From: Syntrophaceae bacterium UBA2188
GTDB lineage: Bacteria; Desulfobacterota; BSN033; UBA1163
Direction: 5' to 3'
Length of the DNA: 33,094 bases
NCBI GenBank assembly: GCA_002327985.1
Contig: DCVM01000172.1
Location: forward strand, 1 to 33,094
Below the pieces are notes generated by a model that searched no databases, had not been told where the DNA came from, and was given only the letters and a program-made list of their open reading frames with translations. A program made the translations under genes and the position numbers. Shown in pieces: positions 16,661 through 25,200 of the stretch; the first letter of the stretch is position 1; each line of letters opens with the position of its first letter.

Positions 16661-19234
16661 TCAAGAAGGAATCTCCTCTTTTGATAAGAATCGTTGCAGC
16701 AAGATTTGTTTCAGGTGGTCTTTTTTTTGTTTATCTCTTATTTTTTCTCCCCACTCATCCTGGACATAGAAAACATCCACGATTCGATTTCCCAAGGTAG
16801 AAATTCTTGCAAAGTGGATGTTACATCCAACGTTGGTCAAAGCCTCCGACATTTCATAAAGAATTCCCAGACGATCCTCTCCGGTCACCTCGACAATCGT
16901 ATAAAAATCCGAATCCTGATTATTGATCTTCACTTCTCCCGGCACCCCGGGAATGACCTTTTGTTTAATTCCTTTTGATTCGTTTCGGTTCGAAAGCAGG
17001 CCCTTTAAAAAAACCTTTCCCCCCAAGATTTCTCTCAAATCTTTTTCAACTTGACGGAGACGCCGTTCCAACTCTTTGGTCACATCTTCAACCCAAAATG
17101 TATCCAAGGCAATCCCGTTTCCCCAGGTATGAATCTGTGCTTCAAGAATATTCAAACGGTTTAAAAACATTGAACCTGTTATTTTGGAAAAAAGTCCATA
17201 ACGGTCTTTGGCATAAACCGTGACCTTTGCCTGTATTTCCTTTTGTATCTCCCATTCGACCCTTAAGAGTTCATTCTCAATAGAACGTGATATTTCAATG
17301 TGATGGGCGATCTCTTCCAAGGAATAACAGGAGAGGTATCGGTTTGGAAGATGATCTGCATATTCGGTGATCCTTTCTGGAGAGAGAGATTCTTCAAGCT
17401 TCTTCATCATTTCCTCCCCCCTCAAAAATGGCCCGGCGATGGCGCCTCTCTCCAAAAGGTGAGAGGTTTTCAGGAAAAGCTCCATGAGAAGGGTATGCTT
17501 CCATGAGGTCCAAGCCTCAGGACCCACTGCTTTGATGTCAGCAAACGTCAATAGATAAAGCATCTTTAATTGGTCCAAATTTTTTATTTCGTTGGCAAAA
17601 CATAAGATGACATGTTCATCATGAAGGTCTCTGCGCAAGGCGGTCTCCACCATTAAGAGATGATGGCTGACTAAGAATCCAATCCATTCCCTTTCTTTTG
17701 CAGAGAGCCCCATCCTGTTTCCGATACGCCTACTTATTTCCGCGCCAACCCGTGAGTGGTCTCCTCCTGACCCCTTTCCAATGTCATGGAGGAGTGTGGC
17801 CAGAAAAAGAATTTCAGGTTTTTCAATTTCTCCCATTAAAGAAGTGAGCAATGAGTATTCTTTTTGATAGTAGCCGTCTCTCAACTTCCTCAGTTCTTCA
17901 ACCGATAAGATCGAATGGGTATCAACGGGATGGACATGGTAGAGGTCATAATGGACTTTGCCTTCCACGTCTGAGAATTCGGGGATGAACCGGGAAAGAA
18001 ATCCAAGCTCATGCATCTTCTTCAGAAGGGTATCCATCCTTTCTCCCTTTTTTAGAATGGAAAGGAAAGTTTGGTTGACCTTTTCCGAATCTCTAAAACG
18101 TTCGTCGACAAAGGGGAGAGCCTCCATCACTGCCTCCTCAGTCCGAAAATCCATTTTAGCCTGGTAAGTCTGACAGTGTTTGAAAAGGGTCATCAGTTGG
18201 GTGGGATCTTTCTTGAAGGTAACAGGGTTGAGGAGGTGGAGCTCCCCGTTAGCGATACCGAAATTCTCATCGATTTTCTTTTGATGATATAACAAGAGAG
18301 CTTTCTTTACCCAAGAGGGTTCGTGGAGGGCCCGATCGAGAACATCCTGAACAAAATTTGAGATTCTCTGAGTGGAGAGATGATACTGTCTCATCATCTC
18401 TTCGACCCCTTCCGGTCCAGGCGGAAGGCCAAGTATTGGTGCAATTTTTTCCTGTAATTCGAAAGTGAGATCGTCCAATCTTCTTCCGCTCAGAAGATGG
18501 AGTTGGTTTCTCAGCGTCCAAAGGAATTCGAGACTCTTATCGATCATCCGGGAGTGGTCGGGAAAGAGGATGGAATCCCAACGATCCGTTTTGTATTTCG
18601 CTCGGATGATCCATCTGCCAACCTGAAAGTCCCTCAATCCTCCCTCTCCTTCTTTAATATTGGGTTCCAGGGTAAAAGCTGGATCTTCATATTTCTGATG
18701 GCGGAGGGAGACATCCCTGGCCAAAATCTCAGCAAATTTTTGGACTGTTCGATGAAGCACTTTTTTTGTAAAAAAATCGTAAAGCTTCCGGAATAATTCA
18801 TATTCGCCATCAAGAAAACGTCCATCGATGAGCCCTGTTTTTACATGCAAATCCGATTGGGCCATTTTTAGACATTCATTGATCGATCTTGAACTGCAAC
18901 TGACGTCCAATCCTAAATCCCAGAGGGGATATAGGATTTTTTCAATCAAGGGAGGCAGTTCCTCCTTTTGTGATGAGGAGTAAAGGAGGAGCAGGTCCAC
19001 GTCTGAGTAGGGCGCCAATTCAGCCCTTCCATATCCTCCCACCGCCATGAGGCAGACCGATGGAGAGGAGATTTGGGATTGTGCCACTTGGAAAGCCTTT
19101 CTCACAAGACCATCCATCATGGCGGAATTTTGACGGAACAATTCCTTGGGGGAGGAGTGATGGTTTGCAGATTGGGCGATCCGATTTTTGGTTTCGAGAA
19201 ACCCATTTTTGGTAATCCCCAGGTCAAATGGCAT
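16661..19234 (-). CDS. glnD: Bifunctional PII uridylyltransferase / uridylyl-removing enzyme
   Basis: This 857-residue glutamine sensor uridylylates PII at low glutamine and removes the group at high glutamine. The nucleotidyltransferase motif GGYGRAELAPYSDVD is at 66-80 (Asp78/Asp80). The HD hydrolase domain has LLHDIGKGSGGDH with His483-Asp484 and a later SHH. Two C-terminal ACT domains, roughly 680-750 (KDRYGLFSKITGSM) and 785-850 (EDRLGILYEMSEAL), would bind glutamine. E. coli GlnD is 890 residues, so length is normal. Its ATG overlaps the glnB stop by 11 nt, so enzyme and target are translated together. GSI-alpha here lacks the adenylylation site, so PII is probably the main target. Confidence 0.95.
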   Translation of the reverse strand: MPFDLGITKNGFLETKNRIAQSANHHSSPKELFRQNSAMMDGLVRKAFQVAQSQISSPSVCLMAVGGYGRAELAPYSDVDLLLLYSSSQKEELPPLIEKILYPLWDLGLDVSCSSRSINECLKMAQSDLHVKTGLIDGRFLDGEYELFRKLYDFFTKKVLHRTVQKFAEILARDVSLRHQKYEDPAFTLEPNIKEGEGGLRDFQVGRWIIRAKYKTDRWDSILFPDHSRMIDKSLEFLWTLRNQLHLLSGRRLDDLTFELQEKIAPILGLPPGPEGVEEMMRQYHLSTQRISNFVQDVLDRALHEPSWVKKALLLYHQKKIDENFGIANGELHLLNPVTFKKDPTQLMTLFKHCQTYQAKMDFRTEEAVMEALPFVDERFRDSEKVNQTFLSILKKGERMDTLLKKMHELGFLSRFIPEFSDVEGKVHYDLYHVHPVDTHSILSVEELRKLRDGYYQKEYSLLTSLMGEIEKPEILFLATLLHDIGKGSGGDHSRVGAEISRRIGNRMGLSAKEREWIGFLVSHHLLMVETALRRDLHDEHVILCFANEIKNLDQLKMLYLLTFADIKAVGPEAWTSWKHTLLMELFLKTSHLLERGAIAGPFLRGEEMMKKLEESLSPERITEYADHLPNRYLSCYSLEEIAHHIEISRSIENELLRVEWEIQKEIQAKVTVYAKDRYGLFSKITGSMFLNRLNILEAQIHTWGNGIALDTFWVEDVTKELERRLRQVEKDLREILGGKVFLKGLLSNRNESKGIKQKVIPGVPGEVKINNQDSDFYTIVEVTGEDRLGILYEMSEALTNVGCNIHFARISTLGNRIVDVFYVQDEWGEKIRDKQKKDHLKQILLQRFLSKEEIPS

Positions 19235-19562
19235 CTTTTCCCCGTTCTCCCGTTCGGATTCGAATCACCTCATCAACCGGGGAGATGAAGATTTTTCCAT
19301 CCCCAATTTTTCCTGTCTTTGAGGCCCGTTCAATGGTTTCAATCACTTGGGGAATCATTTCTTCGCTGGTAATCAATTCGAGTTTTACTTTGGGGAGAAA
19401 ATCAATCTTGTATTCAGCCCCACGATAGACCTCAGTATGTCCCCTTTGTCTCCCAAACCCCTTGACCTCTGTCACCGTCATTCCCTGAACCCCGATTTTA
19501 GTTAAAGCATTCTTGACTTCATCCAGTTTAAATGGCTTGATAATCGCTTCGATCTTTTTCAT
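19224..19562 (-). CDS. glnB: Nitrogen regulatory protein PII
   Basis: The 112-residue product is exactly the family length. It has the T-loop RQRGHTEVYRGAEY with Tyr51, the uridylylation site, and the C-terminal signature KIFISPVDEVIRIRTGERG. PII trimers bind ATP/ADP and 2-oxoglutarate and control the ammonium channel, GlnD-linked signalling and NtrB-type kinases. GCGGAGG 5 nt before the ATG at 19562 fixes the start; an in-frame ATG 11 codons upstream lacks a site. It is downstream of amt, so it may fill a GlnK-like role of plugging Amt, and it is coupled to glnD. Naming it glnB or glnK is a convention here. Confidence 0.95.
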   Translation of the reverse strand: MKKIEAIIKPFKLDEVKNALTKIGVQGMTVTEVKGFGRQRGHTEVYRGAEYKIDFLPKVKLELITSEEMIPQVIETIERASKTGKIGDGKIFISPVDEVIRIRTGERGKDAI

Positions 19563-19649
19563 TTGCTCCTCCGCTTTTAGTCCGGGGTCATTCATTCAAA
19601 GTTTTGAGTCTTTTAACTCTGAACTCATCACTCAACACTCATCCCTTTC

Positions 19650-20960
19650 TCAGAACGAATACCCTGCTTCCCCGTGCTGACTGATATCCAGACCATTGAT
19701 CTCGTGTTCTTCACTGACTCTTAAGCCCATGGTCCAATCGAGGACTTTTAGTATGATGAGTGTGACCACAAACGAATAAATCCATGCGGACACAACACTC
19801 AAAGCTTGAATCCCGATTAATGAAAAGTTTCCAAAGAAAAGACCATCGCTGCCGGCGGAATTGATGGCCTTGCAAGCAAACAGTCCGGTGGCCAATGCAC
19901 CCCATGTGCCCCCGACTCCATGCACACCTACGACATCGAGGGAATCGTCGTACCCAAGCTTGGACTTAAGGTTAATGGCGAAATAACAGAGGGCACCACC
20001 CACCAGTCCAATGATGATCGCTGAGACCGGACCCACAAAACCGGACGCAGGGGTAATGGCAACAAGGCCAGCCACTGCCCCTGATGCTGCACCCAGAACG
20101 GTTGGGTTACCTCGATAGGCCCATTCAGCAATCATCCAGGATAGGGCAGCAGCAGCCGTTGAGATATGGGTGACCACAAAGGCATTCGTTGCCAGAGATC
20201 CAGAAGCCACCGCGCTGCCACCATTAAAACCGAACCATCCAAACCAGAGCAGGGCAGCCCCCAAAAGGGTCATGGTCAGGTTGTGGGGAGGCATGGGTTC
20301 GTCTCCGTACCCTTTTCTTTTTCCTACGACAAGAGTTGCAGCCAACGCTGCGATACCAGAGCTGATATGGACGACAAGCCCTCCCGCAAAATCAAGAGCC
20401 CCAAGATTTCTGATCCAGCCTCCTGTTCCCCAAACCCAATGTGCAAGAGGATCATAGACAAAGGTTGCCCAAAGGATGAGGAAGACAAGGTAGGTCTTAA
20501 ATTTAAATCTTTCTGCGAATGCGCCAGTGATCAGAGCGGGTGTGATCACAGCAAACATCATCTGGAAGATCATGAATGCTTGATGGGGGATCGTGGCTGA
20601 ATAATCAGGGAATGGGTCAAGACCCACCCCTCTGAGCCCAACCCATTTGAGACTCCCAATAACGCCTCCGATATCCGGACCAAAGGCAAGGCTATAACCA
20701 TAAAGAACCCACTGAATAGTAATGACTCCAAGGGCGATAAAGCTTTGCATGATGGTCCCAAGAACATTTTTTGATCTCACCATTCCGCCATAAAAGAGGG
20801 CAAGTCCTGGAGTCATCAACATGACCAGGGCAGAAGAAATGAGGACCCAGGAGGTATCTCCTGAGTCGACCTTTGGGGATGCGGAGGTCGGTGTATCCGC
20901 TAATGCCACCCCGACCATGGTTAGACTTAACCAAAATAGTAAACATAACAGTTTTTTCAT
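19650..20960 (-). CDS. amt: Ammonium transporter (Amt/AmtB)
   Basis: The 436-residue protein has an N-terminal signal peptide (cleavage probably after ALA-D, about residue 21) and eleven membrane segments. The pore's twin histidines are visible as His198 in FAGGLVVHISSG and His347 in VVGVHGVGGTWGA, and the gate Phe region is QMMFAVITPALITGAFAER. It moves ammonium into the cell under limitation and is normally blocked by unmodified PII. The start overlaps the stop of the upstream amidotransferase gene as ATGA, with GGGAGG just before. It is followed after about 90 bp by glnB. The operon is headed by a sigma-54 promoter. Confidence 0.96.
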   Translation of the reverse strand: MKKLLCLLFWLSLTMVGVALADTPTSASPKVDSGDTSWVLISSALVMLMTPGLALFYGGMVRSKNVLGTIMQSFIALGVITIQWVLYGYSLAFGPDIGGVIGSLKWVGLRGVGLDPFPDYSATIPHQAFMIFQMMFAVITPALITGAFAERFKFKTYLVFLILWATFVYDPLAHWVWGTGGWIRNLGALDFAGGLVVHISSGIAALAATLVVGKRKGYGDEPMPPHNLTMTLLGAALLWFGWFGFNGGSAVASGSLATNAFVVTHISTAAAALSWMIAEWAYRGNPTVLGAASGAVAGLVAITPASGFVGPVSAIIIGLVGGALCYFAINLKSKLGYDDSLDVVGVHGVGGTWGALATGLFACKAINSAGSDGLFFGNFSLIGIQALSVVSAWIYSFVVTLIILKVLDWTMGLRVSEEHEINGLDISQHGEAGYSF

Positions 20961-21676
20961 CTCATTCCTCCCTTAAGGGGTGTTTTAAAAAAGTTTCTTA
21001 AAAATTCCATCCCTCTTTTTTGATAGGGTTCGATCTGCAATTCGGTATCCGCAATGATTTTTATCTTTGATAAAAGTGAAGGATGTAATTCTTCAAATTC
21101 ATCTCCATAAGTTTCCATCCATTCCCGAATCATCTCTTGGGTGACTTCGATGTGAAACTGGAGGGCATAAGCATTATCTCCATATCGAAAGGCTTGATAT
21201 GGAACGAGAGATGAGGTGGCGATCAATATCGCATTAGGGGGGATGTCAAAGGTATCTTCATGCCATTGAAATACTGAAAATGTTTTTGGGAGTTGAGAAA
21301 AGAGGGGATCAATGATACCGATTCTTGTCAATGAAACGTTATACCATCCGATTTCTTTTGTGGGGGACTTGGTGACGCTTGCCCCAAGTGCCTTGGCGAT
21401 CAGTTGGGCTCCCAAGCATATCCCCAGGACAAATTTTCCTCTCTGAATGGCTTCTTTAATAAAAAGGTCTTCCTCCCGAAGAAAGGGACAACGATCTTCC
21501 TCATAAACATTCATCGGCCCCCCCAGGATGACGATGTGTGTGAATTCATCAAGTTTGGGTAGACCGACATGAGAATGGAGGTTGAGGATCCGATAGGGGA
21601 TTTTTTCATGCTGCAAACAATGTTCAACCAATCCCGGTCCTTCGATCTCGATATGCTTGATGATTAAAGCATTCAT
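20957..21676 (-). CDS. Class I glutamine amidotransferase (GuaA-GATase-like), nitrogen operon
   Basis: The 239-residue protein resembles stand-alone GuaA-type amidotransferases. It has the oxyanion segment LGGPMNVYEED (51-61), the nucleophile elbow LGICLGAQLIAKALG with Cys87, FQWHEDTFDIPP, and the catalytic pair in ALQFHIEVT (His175, Glu177). The family includes predicted GMP synthase-like proteins and glutamine or gamma-glutamyl hydrolases; no acceptor-domain partner is adjacent. It is the first gene of GATase-amt-glnB-glnD and overlaps amt by 4 nt, so it probably works in nitrogen metabolism, perhaps releasing ammonia from glutamine or gamma-glutamyl compounds. That role is inferred from context only. 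The start is supported by the family N-terminus (KHIEIEGPG). Confidence 0.9.
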   Translation of the reverse strand: MNALIIKHIEIEGPGLVEHCLQHEKIPYRILNLHSHVGLPKLDEFTHIVILGGPMNVYEEDRCPFLREEDLFIKEAIQRGKFVLGICLGAQLIAKALGASVTKSPTKEIGWYNVSLTRIGIIDPLFSQLPKTFSVFQWHEDTFDIPPNAILIATSSLVPYQAFRYGDNAYALQFHIEVTQEMIREWMETYGDEFEELHPSLLSKIKIIADTELQIEPYQKRGMEFLRNFFKTPLKGGMR

Positions 21677-21688
21677 AATGAAATAGAA

Positions 21689-21704
21689 AGCAATCCCTGT
21701 GCCA
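21689..21704 (-). promoter_or_regulatory. Full-consensus sigma-54 promoter for GATase-amt-glnB-glnD
   Basis: The minus strand reads TGGCACAGGGATTGCT, matching TGGCAC-N5-TTGCT at every consensus position with the required 10 nt between GG and GC. The expected transcription start is near 21677-21679, next to the ATG at 21676, so the message would be leaderless or almost so. No obvious NtrC dyad was found in the following 200 bp upstream. Confidence 0.85.
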
Positions 21705-21910
21705 GTTAGCAGAGCTGAAGCCTTGGATTGGGATTCTTTAAAATTATCAACGGGTTGCTCATAACTAAATCAAGGAAATCTTTTATAGGTAAGTTAATCA
21801 TTTGAAAGGGTTTTTTGTCGGATTTTAGGCAACCTGATAAAAAACAACCAAATAAAAGCCAGTCTGATCAAGGGCTGGAGAGGTTTTACTCACATGGGGA
21901 TAATTTCCTA
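21705..21910. other. Upstream part of the divergent amt-operon / DUF6599 spacer
   Basis: No open frame is supported here. The stretch is AT-rich and would hold any enhancer (activator) sites for the sigma-54 promoter, but I see no convincing TGCAC-type dyad. Confidence 0.4.
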
Positions 21911-21939
21911 TTGATTAGCTTGGTGTTCCCTTTTATGAT
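21911..21939 (+). promoter_or_regulatory. Candidate sigma-70 promoter for the DUF6599 module
   Basis: TTGATT (21911-21916, 4/6) and TATGAT (21934-21939, 5/6) are 17 nt apart and point rightward. The predicted start is near 21946, giving a leader of about 55 nt before the ATG at 22002. Confidence 0.5.
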
Positions 21940-22001
21940 TTTAGGAATGGAGTAATCGATGGTGTTGACACAATGAGTCCAAACGGGAAGGAAATGGAAT
22001 A

Positions 22002-22865
22002 ATGAAAACCATTGGTTGGTTCTTGGGGATAATCATATTTTTATGGACCCCAGGGTTAAAGGCAAAGGATTTCAAGTTTCCTGAGGTCGCTGGTTGGAAA
22101 CAATCAGGAGAGATCCAGACATTTGCACCTGAAACGCTTTATGAATACATTAATGGGGCAGCTGATCTCTATTTGATGTATGACTTTCAGAAATTGAAAG
22201 TGGGAGAATACCAGAACAGTAAAGGGGCCTCTATTACGGTGGAAGTATATCGTCATCAAACCCCCACCCATGCCTTTGGAATTTACAGCCAGGAACGACT
22301 TCCTAAAGTCAACTTTATCAACATAGGGGCTCAGGGATATGCTGAAGAGGAGATTCTAAATTTTATAGCAGGACATTACTATGTGAAGATCACCGTTTAT
22401 AAAATGGAATCCGGAAGAAGGGAAGTACTGATTTCTTTTGCCAAGAAGGTTGCAGAAAGATTGGAAGAGAAGGGGGTTCTTCCCCCCCTATTGGAATCTT
22501 TTCCCCAAGAGGGAAAAGTAATAAATTCAGAAAAATTTATTGCCAAAAATTTTTTAGGTTATTCGTTTCTCCATTCTGCTTTTAATGCGGATTACGAGCT
22601 TTCCGGTAAGAAGTTTAAGCTCTTCGTCATCGAAGGTAGAGATCAAAGAGAATGCAGCGAAATGGTTCAGAAATACCTTCAGCAAACTGGAAATCCTGAG
22701 AAAAATATTGTAGAAGGTGTTTATACGGTATCCGATCCCTATCATGGAGAAATTGAATTTTACTGGAAAGGAAAATTCATTTGGGGTGCACTGAATCTTT
22801 CTGAAGTGGCTCTTCGCTCAAAATACCTTAAAATTTTTGAGCAAGGTTTAACTATGAAAAATTAG
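22002..22865 (+). CDS. Secreted DUF6599-like protein
   Basis: The 287-residue protein has a Sec signal peptide (MKTIGWFLGIIIFLWTPG, cleavage probably near LKA-K). The mature part contains ETLYEYINGAADLYLMYDF and VEVYRHQTPTHAFGIYSQE, segments I associate with DUF6599, a family of unknown function often beside periplasmic iron-sulfur genes in anaerobes. There are no Cys clusters in the mature part, so no metal centre is evident. It opens a plus-strand cluster, 39 bp before a Tat-exported aldo/keto reductase whose gene has a strong AAGGAGG site. A GGAAGG-type site precedes its own ATG. A role as partner or lipid-side accessory of the downstream redox proteins is inference. Confidence 0.75.
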   Translation: MKTIGWFLGIIIFLWTPGLKAKDFKFPEVAGWKQSGEIQTFAPETLYEYINGAADLYLMYDFQKLKVGEYQNSKGASITVEVYRHQTPTHAFGIYSQERLPKVNFINIGAQGYAEEEILNFIAGHYYVKITVYKMESGRREVLISFAKKVAERLEEKGVLPPLLESFPQEGKVINSEKFIAKNFLGYSFLHSAFNADYELSGKKFKLFVIEGRDQRECSEMVQKYLQQTGNPEKNIVEGVYTVSDPYHGEIEFYWKGKFIWGALNLSEVALRSKYLKIFEQGLTMKN

Positions 22866-22904
22866 AAGTTTTTTGCGATAGGCAAGTCGGAAAAAGGAGG
22901 CCTA

Positions 22905-24110
22905 ATGCGGAAAAAGTTGATCGGGAGAAGAGATTTCATGAAATCATCTCTTGCGGGATTTGGGGGATTATTTTTTCTACCTCAGGTCGATATGAAGCAG
23001 GAGTTGAGAGTTGTTGAATCAAAGGGGAAAGAAAAGAAATTTGTATATCGAACCCTTGGAAAGACGGGGATTAAGCTCCCGGTGATCAATATGGGAGTGA
23101 TGAATACGGATAATCCGAACCTGGTTCGGGTGGCGCTGGATTCTGGTATGGTCATGCTCGACACCGCTCAAACGTATCAAAGAGGCCAAAATGAAGGGAT
23201 GATTGGAGAAGTACTCAAAGGACGTCCGCGAGATTCTTTTGTCTTGGCCACGAAGGCCCGCCTCCCAAATGATCAAAAAACTGGCATTTACACAGAAGAG
23301 GCGACAGAGGAAGCCTTTCTTAAAAAAGTAGATGTCAGCCTTAAGAATTTAGGGCTGGACTATATCGATATCTATTATCATCACAATGTATGGAAAAAAG
23401 AGTCGGCCCTGTATGAACCAATATTAAATGCATTGGAGAAGGTAAAAAAGGCAGGGAAGGCTCGATTTGTCGGGATTACTACCCACATGAATGAGCCGGA
23501 GGTCATTCAGGCCGCTATCGATTCAAAATTCTATGATGTGATTTTAACATCGTATAATTTCGAACAAAAACATGATGCTGAAATTAGGGAGGCGATGGCC
23601 AGGGCGGCTCATGCCGGCATTGGAATTGTTGGAATGAAAGCGATCCGTGGTGGGTCCAGAAGGATTCCAACCTTGAAGAATCCTGCGGCAGCTCTCAAAT
23701 GGGTACTTCAGGATCCGAATGTGCATACCCTCGTGCCCGGATTTACCACTTTCGAACAGATGAGCGTTGATTTAGCCGTAGCGGAAGATCCTACGCTCAC
23801 CGATCTTGAAAAGAAGGATTTGGAAAAAGTGGCCTCTGCCTCGGGATTATATTGTCAGGGTTGTCGGCAGTGTTTGGGACAATGCCCGGAACATCTCCCC
23901 ATCCCTGATTTGATGAGAGCCTATATGTATACCTATGACTATCGGAATCTGACCCATGCTCAGGATCTCCTATTGTCCCTGAATCTTCCAAACAGGGTTT
24001 GTGAGGATTGCACTCTTTGTCAGGTCAAGTGTTCCATTGGATTTGATGTGCCAGGTAAAATTAAGGACATTGTTCGTCTGAGGGACGTGCCAACGGAGTT
24101 TTTTGTGTAA
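22905..24110 (+). CDS. Tat-exported aldo/keto reductase with C-terminal 4Fe-4S domain
   Basis: The 401-residue protein begins with a twin-arginine signal (GRRDFMKSSLAGFGG, residues 7-21). The aldo/keto reductase barrel (about 47-300) keeps the catalytic tetrad: Asp86, Tyr91, Lys117 and His159 or His160 in DIYYHH. The C-terminus carries two Cys clusters, C317/C320/C323/C327 and C366/C369/C372/C376, suggesting two 4Fe-4S sites. Soluble AKRs normally use NAD(P)H, which is scarce outside the membrane. An exported member with Fe-S centres may take electrons from a membrane or ferredoxin-like donor. AAGGAGG 5 nt before the ATG supports the start. It follows DUF6599 by 39 bp; the substrate is unknown. 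Confidence 0.88.
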   Translation: MRKKLIGRRDFMKSSLAGFGGLFFLPQVDMKQELRVVESKGKEKKFVYRTLGKTGIKLPVINMGVMNTDNPNLVRVALDSGMVMLDTAQTYQRGQNEGMIGEVLKGRPRDSFVLATKARLPNDQKTGIYTEEATEEAFLKKVDVSLKNLGLDYIDIYYHHNVWKKESALYEPILNALEKVKKAGKARFVGITTHMNEPEVIQAAIDSKFYDVILTSYNFEQKHDAEIREAMARAAHAGIGIVGMKAIRGGSRRIPTLKNPAAALKWVLQDPNVHTLVPGFTTFEQMSVDLAVAEDPTLTDLEKKDLEKVASASGLYCQGCRQCLGQCPEHLPIPDLMRAYMYTYDYRNLTHAQDLLLSLNLPNRVCEDCTLCQVKCSIGFDVPGKIKDIVRLRDVPTEFFV

Positions 24111-24154
24111 AATATTTATAACGTGTTATCCTATCAAGCATGCCCTAAAGAGAG

Positions 24155-24195
24155 TCTGAACTTGATCCTGAATTTATTTCAGGACAAGGTTCAGA
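24155..24195. repeat. Imperfect 17-bp stem hairpin repeat
   Basis: CTGAACTTGATCCTGAA and TTCAGGACAAGGTTCAG are near-perfect inverted copies around a short T-rich loop. It lies in the 169-bp gap between the AKR and DUF362 genes and has no T-run after it. It resembles dispersed palindromic repeats rather than a terminator and could partly separate expression of the two gene pairs. Confidence 0.55.
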
Positions 24196-24279
24196 ATGAC
24201 ACGTTCAGGGTTCGGTGTTACAATTTTTAGTTTATACACTCATTAGAATGTCAAGTGTCTTCAGATAGAGAGGTAATTC

Positions 24280-25200
24280 ATGAGTGAGCAGAGAATGACA
24301 CGACGTAAGTTTCTTAAAACGACTGCTGCTGGAATGGCCTTAGGCCTTGTTGGCGTTCCTTCTCTTCCTTCGGCAAAAGAAGAGTATGACTTGGCTGTCA
24401 TCTCTGGTGAACCTGTTGCTGCCACGAAAAAGGCCCTTGAGGTGATGGGGGGCATTTCCCGGTTCGTTAAGAAAGGACAGCGTGTTATCCTCAAACCCAA
24501 TATGTCTTTTTCCAGAACCCCGGACTTTGGGGCCACCACCCATCCTTTAGTCGTTGTCGCCGTGGCTCAGGCTTGTACTGAAGCAGGGGCTTCTCAAGTT
24601 TTAGTTTTAGATTATACGCTGCAACGAGCAGAACTTTGCCTTGAGAGAACAGGGATCCGGGAGGCATGCAAGGGCATCCCCGGCGTTCATGTTCTTGCCA
24701 TTCAAGAAAGGAAATTCTTTCGTGAGGTTAAAATTCCTCAGGGAAAAGTATTGGACCGTGTAGAGGTTATGAAGGAAATATTAGATAGCCAAGTCCTGAT
24801 TAACATCCCCGTCGCTAAATCTCATTCTGCAACGGGTGTAAGCATGGGCATGAAGGGACTGATGGGTCTCATCTGGGATCGAGAGAGTTTTCACTCCAAG
24901 TATCATATCAATCAGGCCATCGCTGACTTGGGAACCGTCATCAAACCTCAGCTGACCATCCTTGATGCCACGCGGGCATTGGTCTCTGGTGGACCGGGTG
25001 GACCTGGAGAGGTCAAGAAGCCCAATCTTGTCATTGCCGGGATTGACCCCGTGGCTGTAGATTCTTACGGGGTTACCGTCGTTCCCTGGTATGGGCAAAA
25101 TTTTAAGGGCCGTCAGGTTGAACATCTCCTAATCTCTCATCAGCGTGGTTTAGGAAAGATTGATATTGAACAGCTTAACATCTTCAAGGAAACAGTATGA
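24280..25200 (+). CDS. Tat-exported DUF362 protein
   Basis: The 306-residue protein has a twin-arginine signal (TRRKFLKTTAAGMALG, residues 7-22). The rest matches the DUF362 pattern: VKKGQRVILKPNMSF, a Rossmann-like ASQVLVLDYTL, LINIPVAKSHSATGVSMGMKG, and ILDATRALVSGGPGGPG followed by GIDPVAVDSYG. DUF362 proteins often occur with ferredoxins; their chemistry is largely unassigned. Unlike many DUF362 proteins it carries no ferredoxin domain, which is instead supplied by the next gene, overlapping by ATGA. A ribosome-binding site GAGAGGTAATTC precedes the ATG. It probably works outside the cytoplasmic membrane with the adjacent polyferredoxin. Confidence 0.87.
   Translation: MSEQRMTRRKFLKTTAAGMALGLVGVPSLPSAKEEYDLAVISGEPVAATKKALEVMGGISRFVKKGQRVILKPNMSFSRTPDFGATTHPLVVVAVAQACTEAGASQVLVLDYTLQRAELCLERTGIREACKGIPGVHVLAIQERKFFREVKIPQGKVLDRVEVMKEILDSQVLINIPVAKSHSATGVSMGMKGLMGLIWDRESFHSKYHINQAIADLGTVIKPQLTILDATRALVSGGPGGPGEVKKPNLVIAGIDPVAVDSYGVTVVPWYGQNFKGRQVEHLLISHQRGLGKIDIEQLNIFKETV

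Noticed and set aside
21961..21970. TTGACA just before the DUF6599 gene as its -35 box
   Set aside because: No -10 hexamer occurs at 16-18 nt, and the start codon is too close; the TTGATT/TATGAT pair upstream is better.
24155..24195. Rho-independent terminator after the AKR gene
   Set aside because: The long stem is not followed by a T-run on the plus strand.
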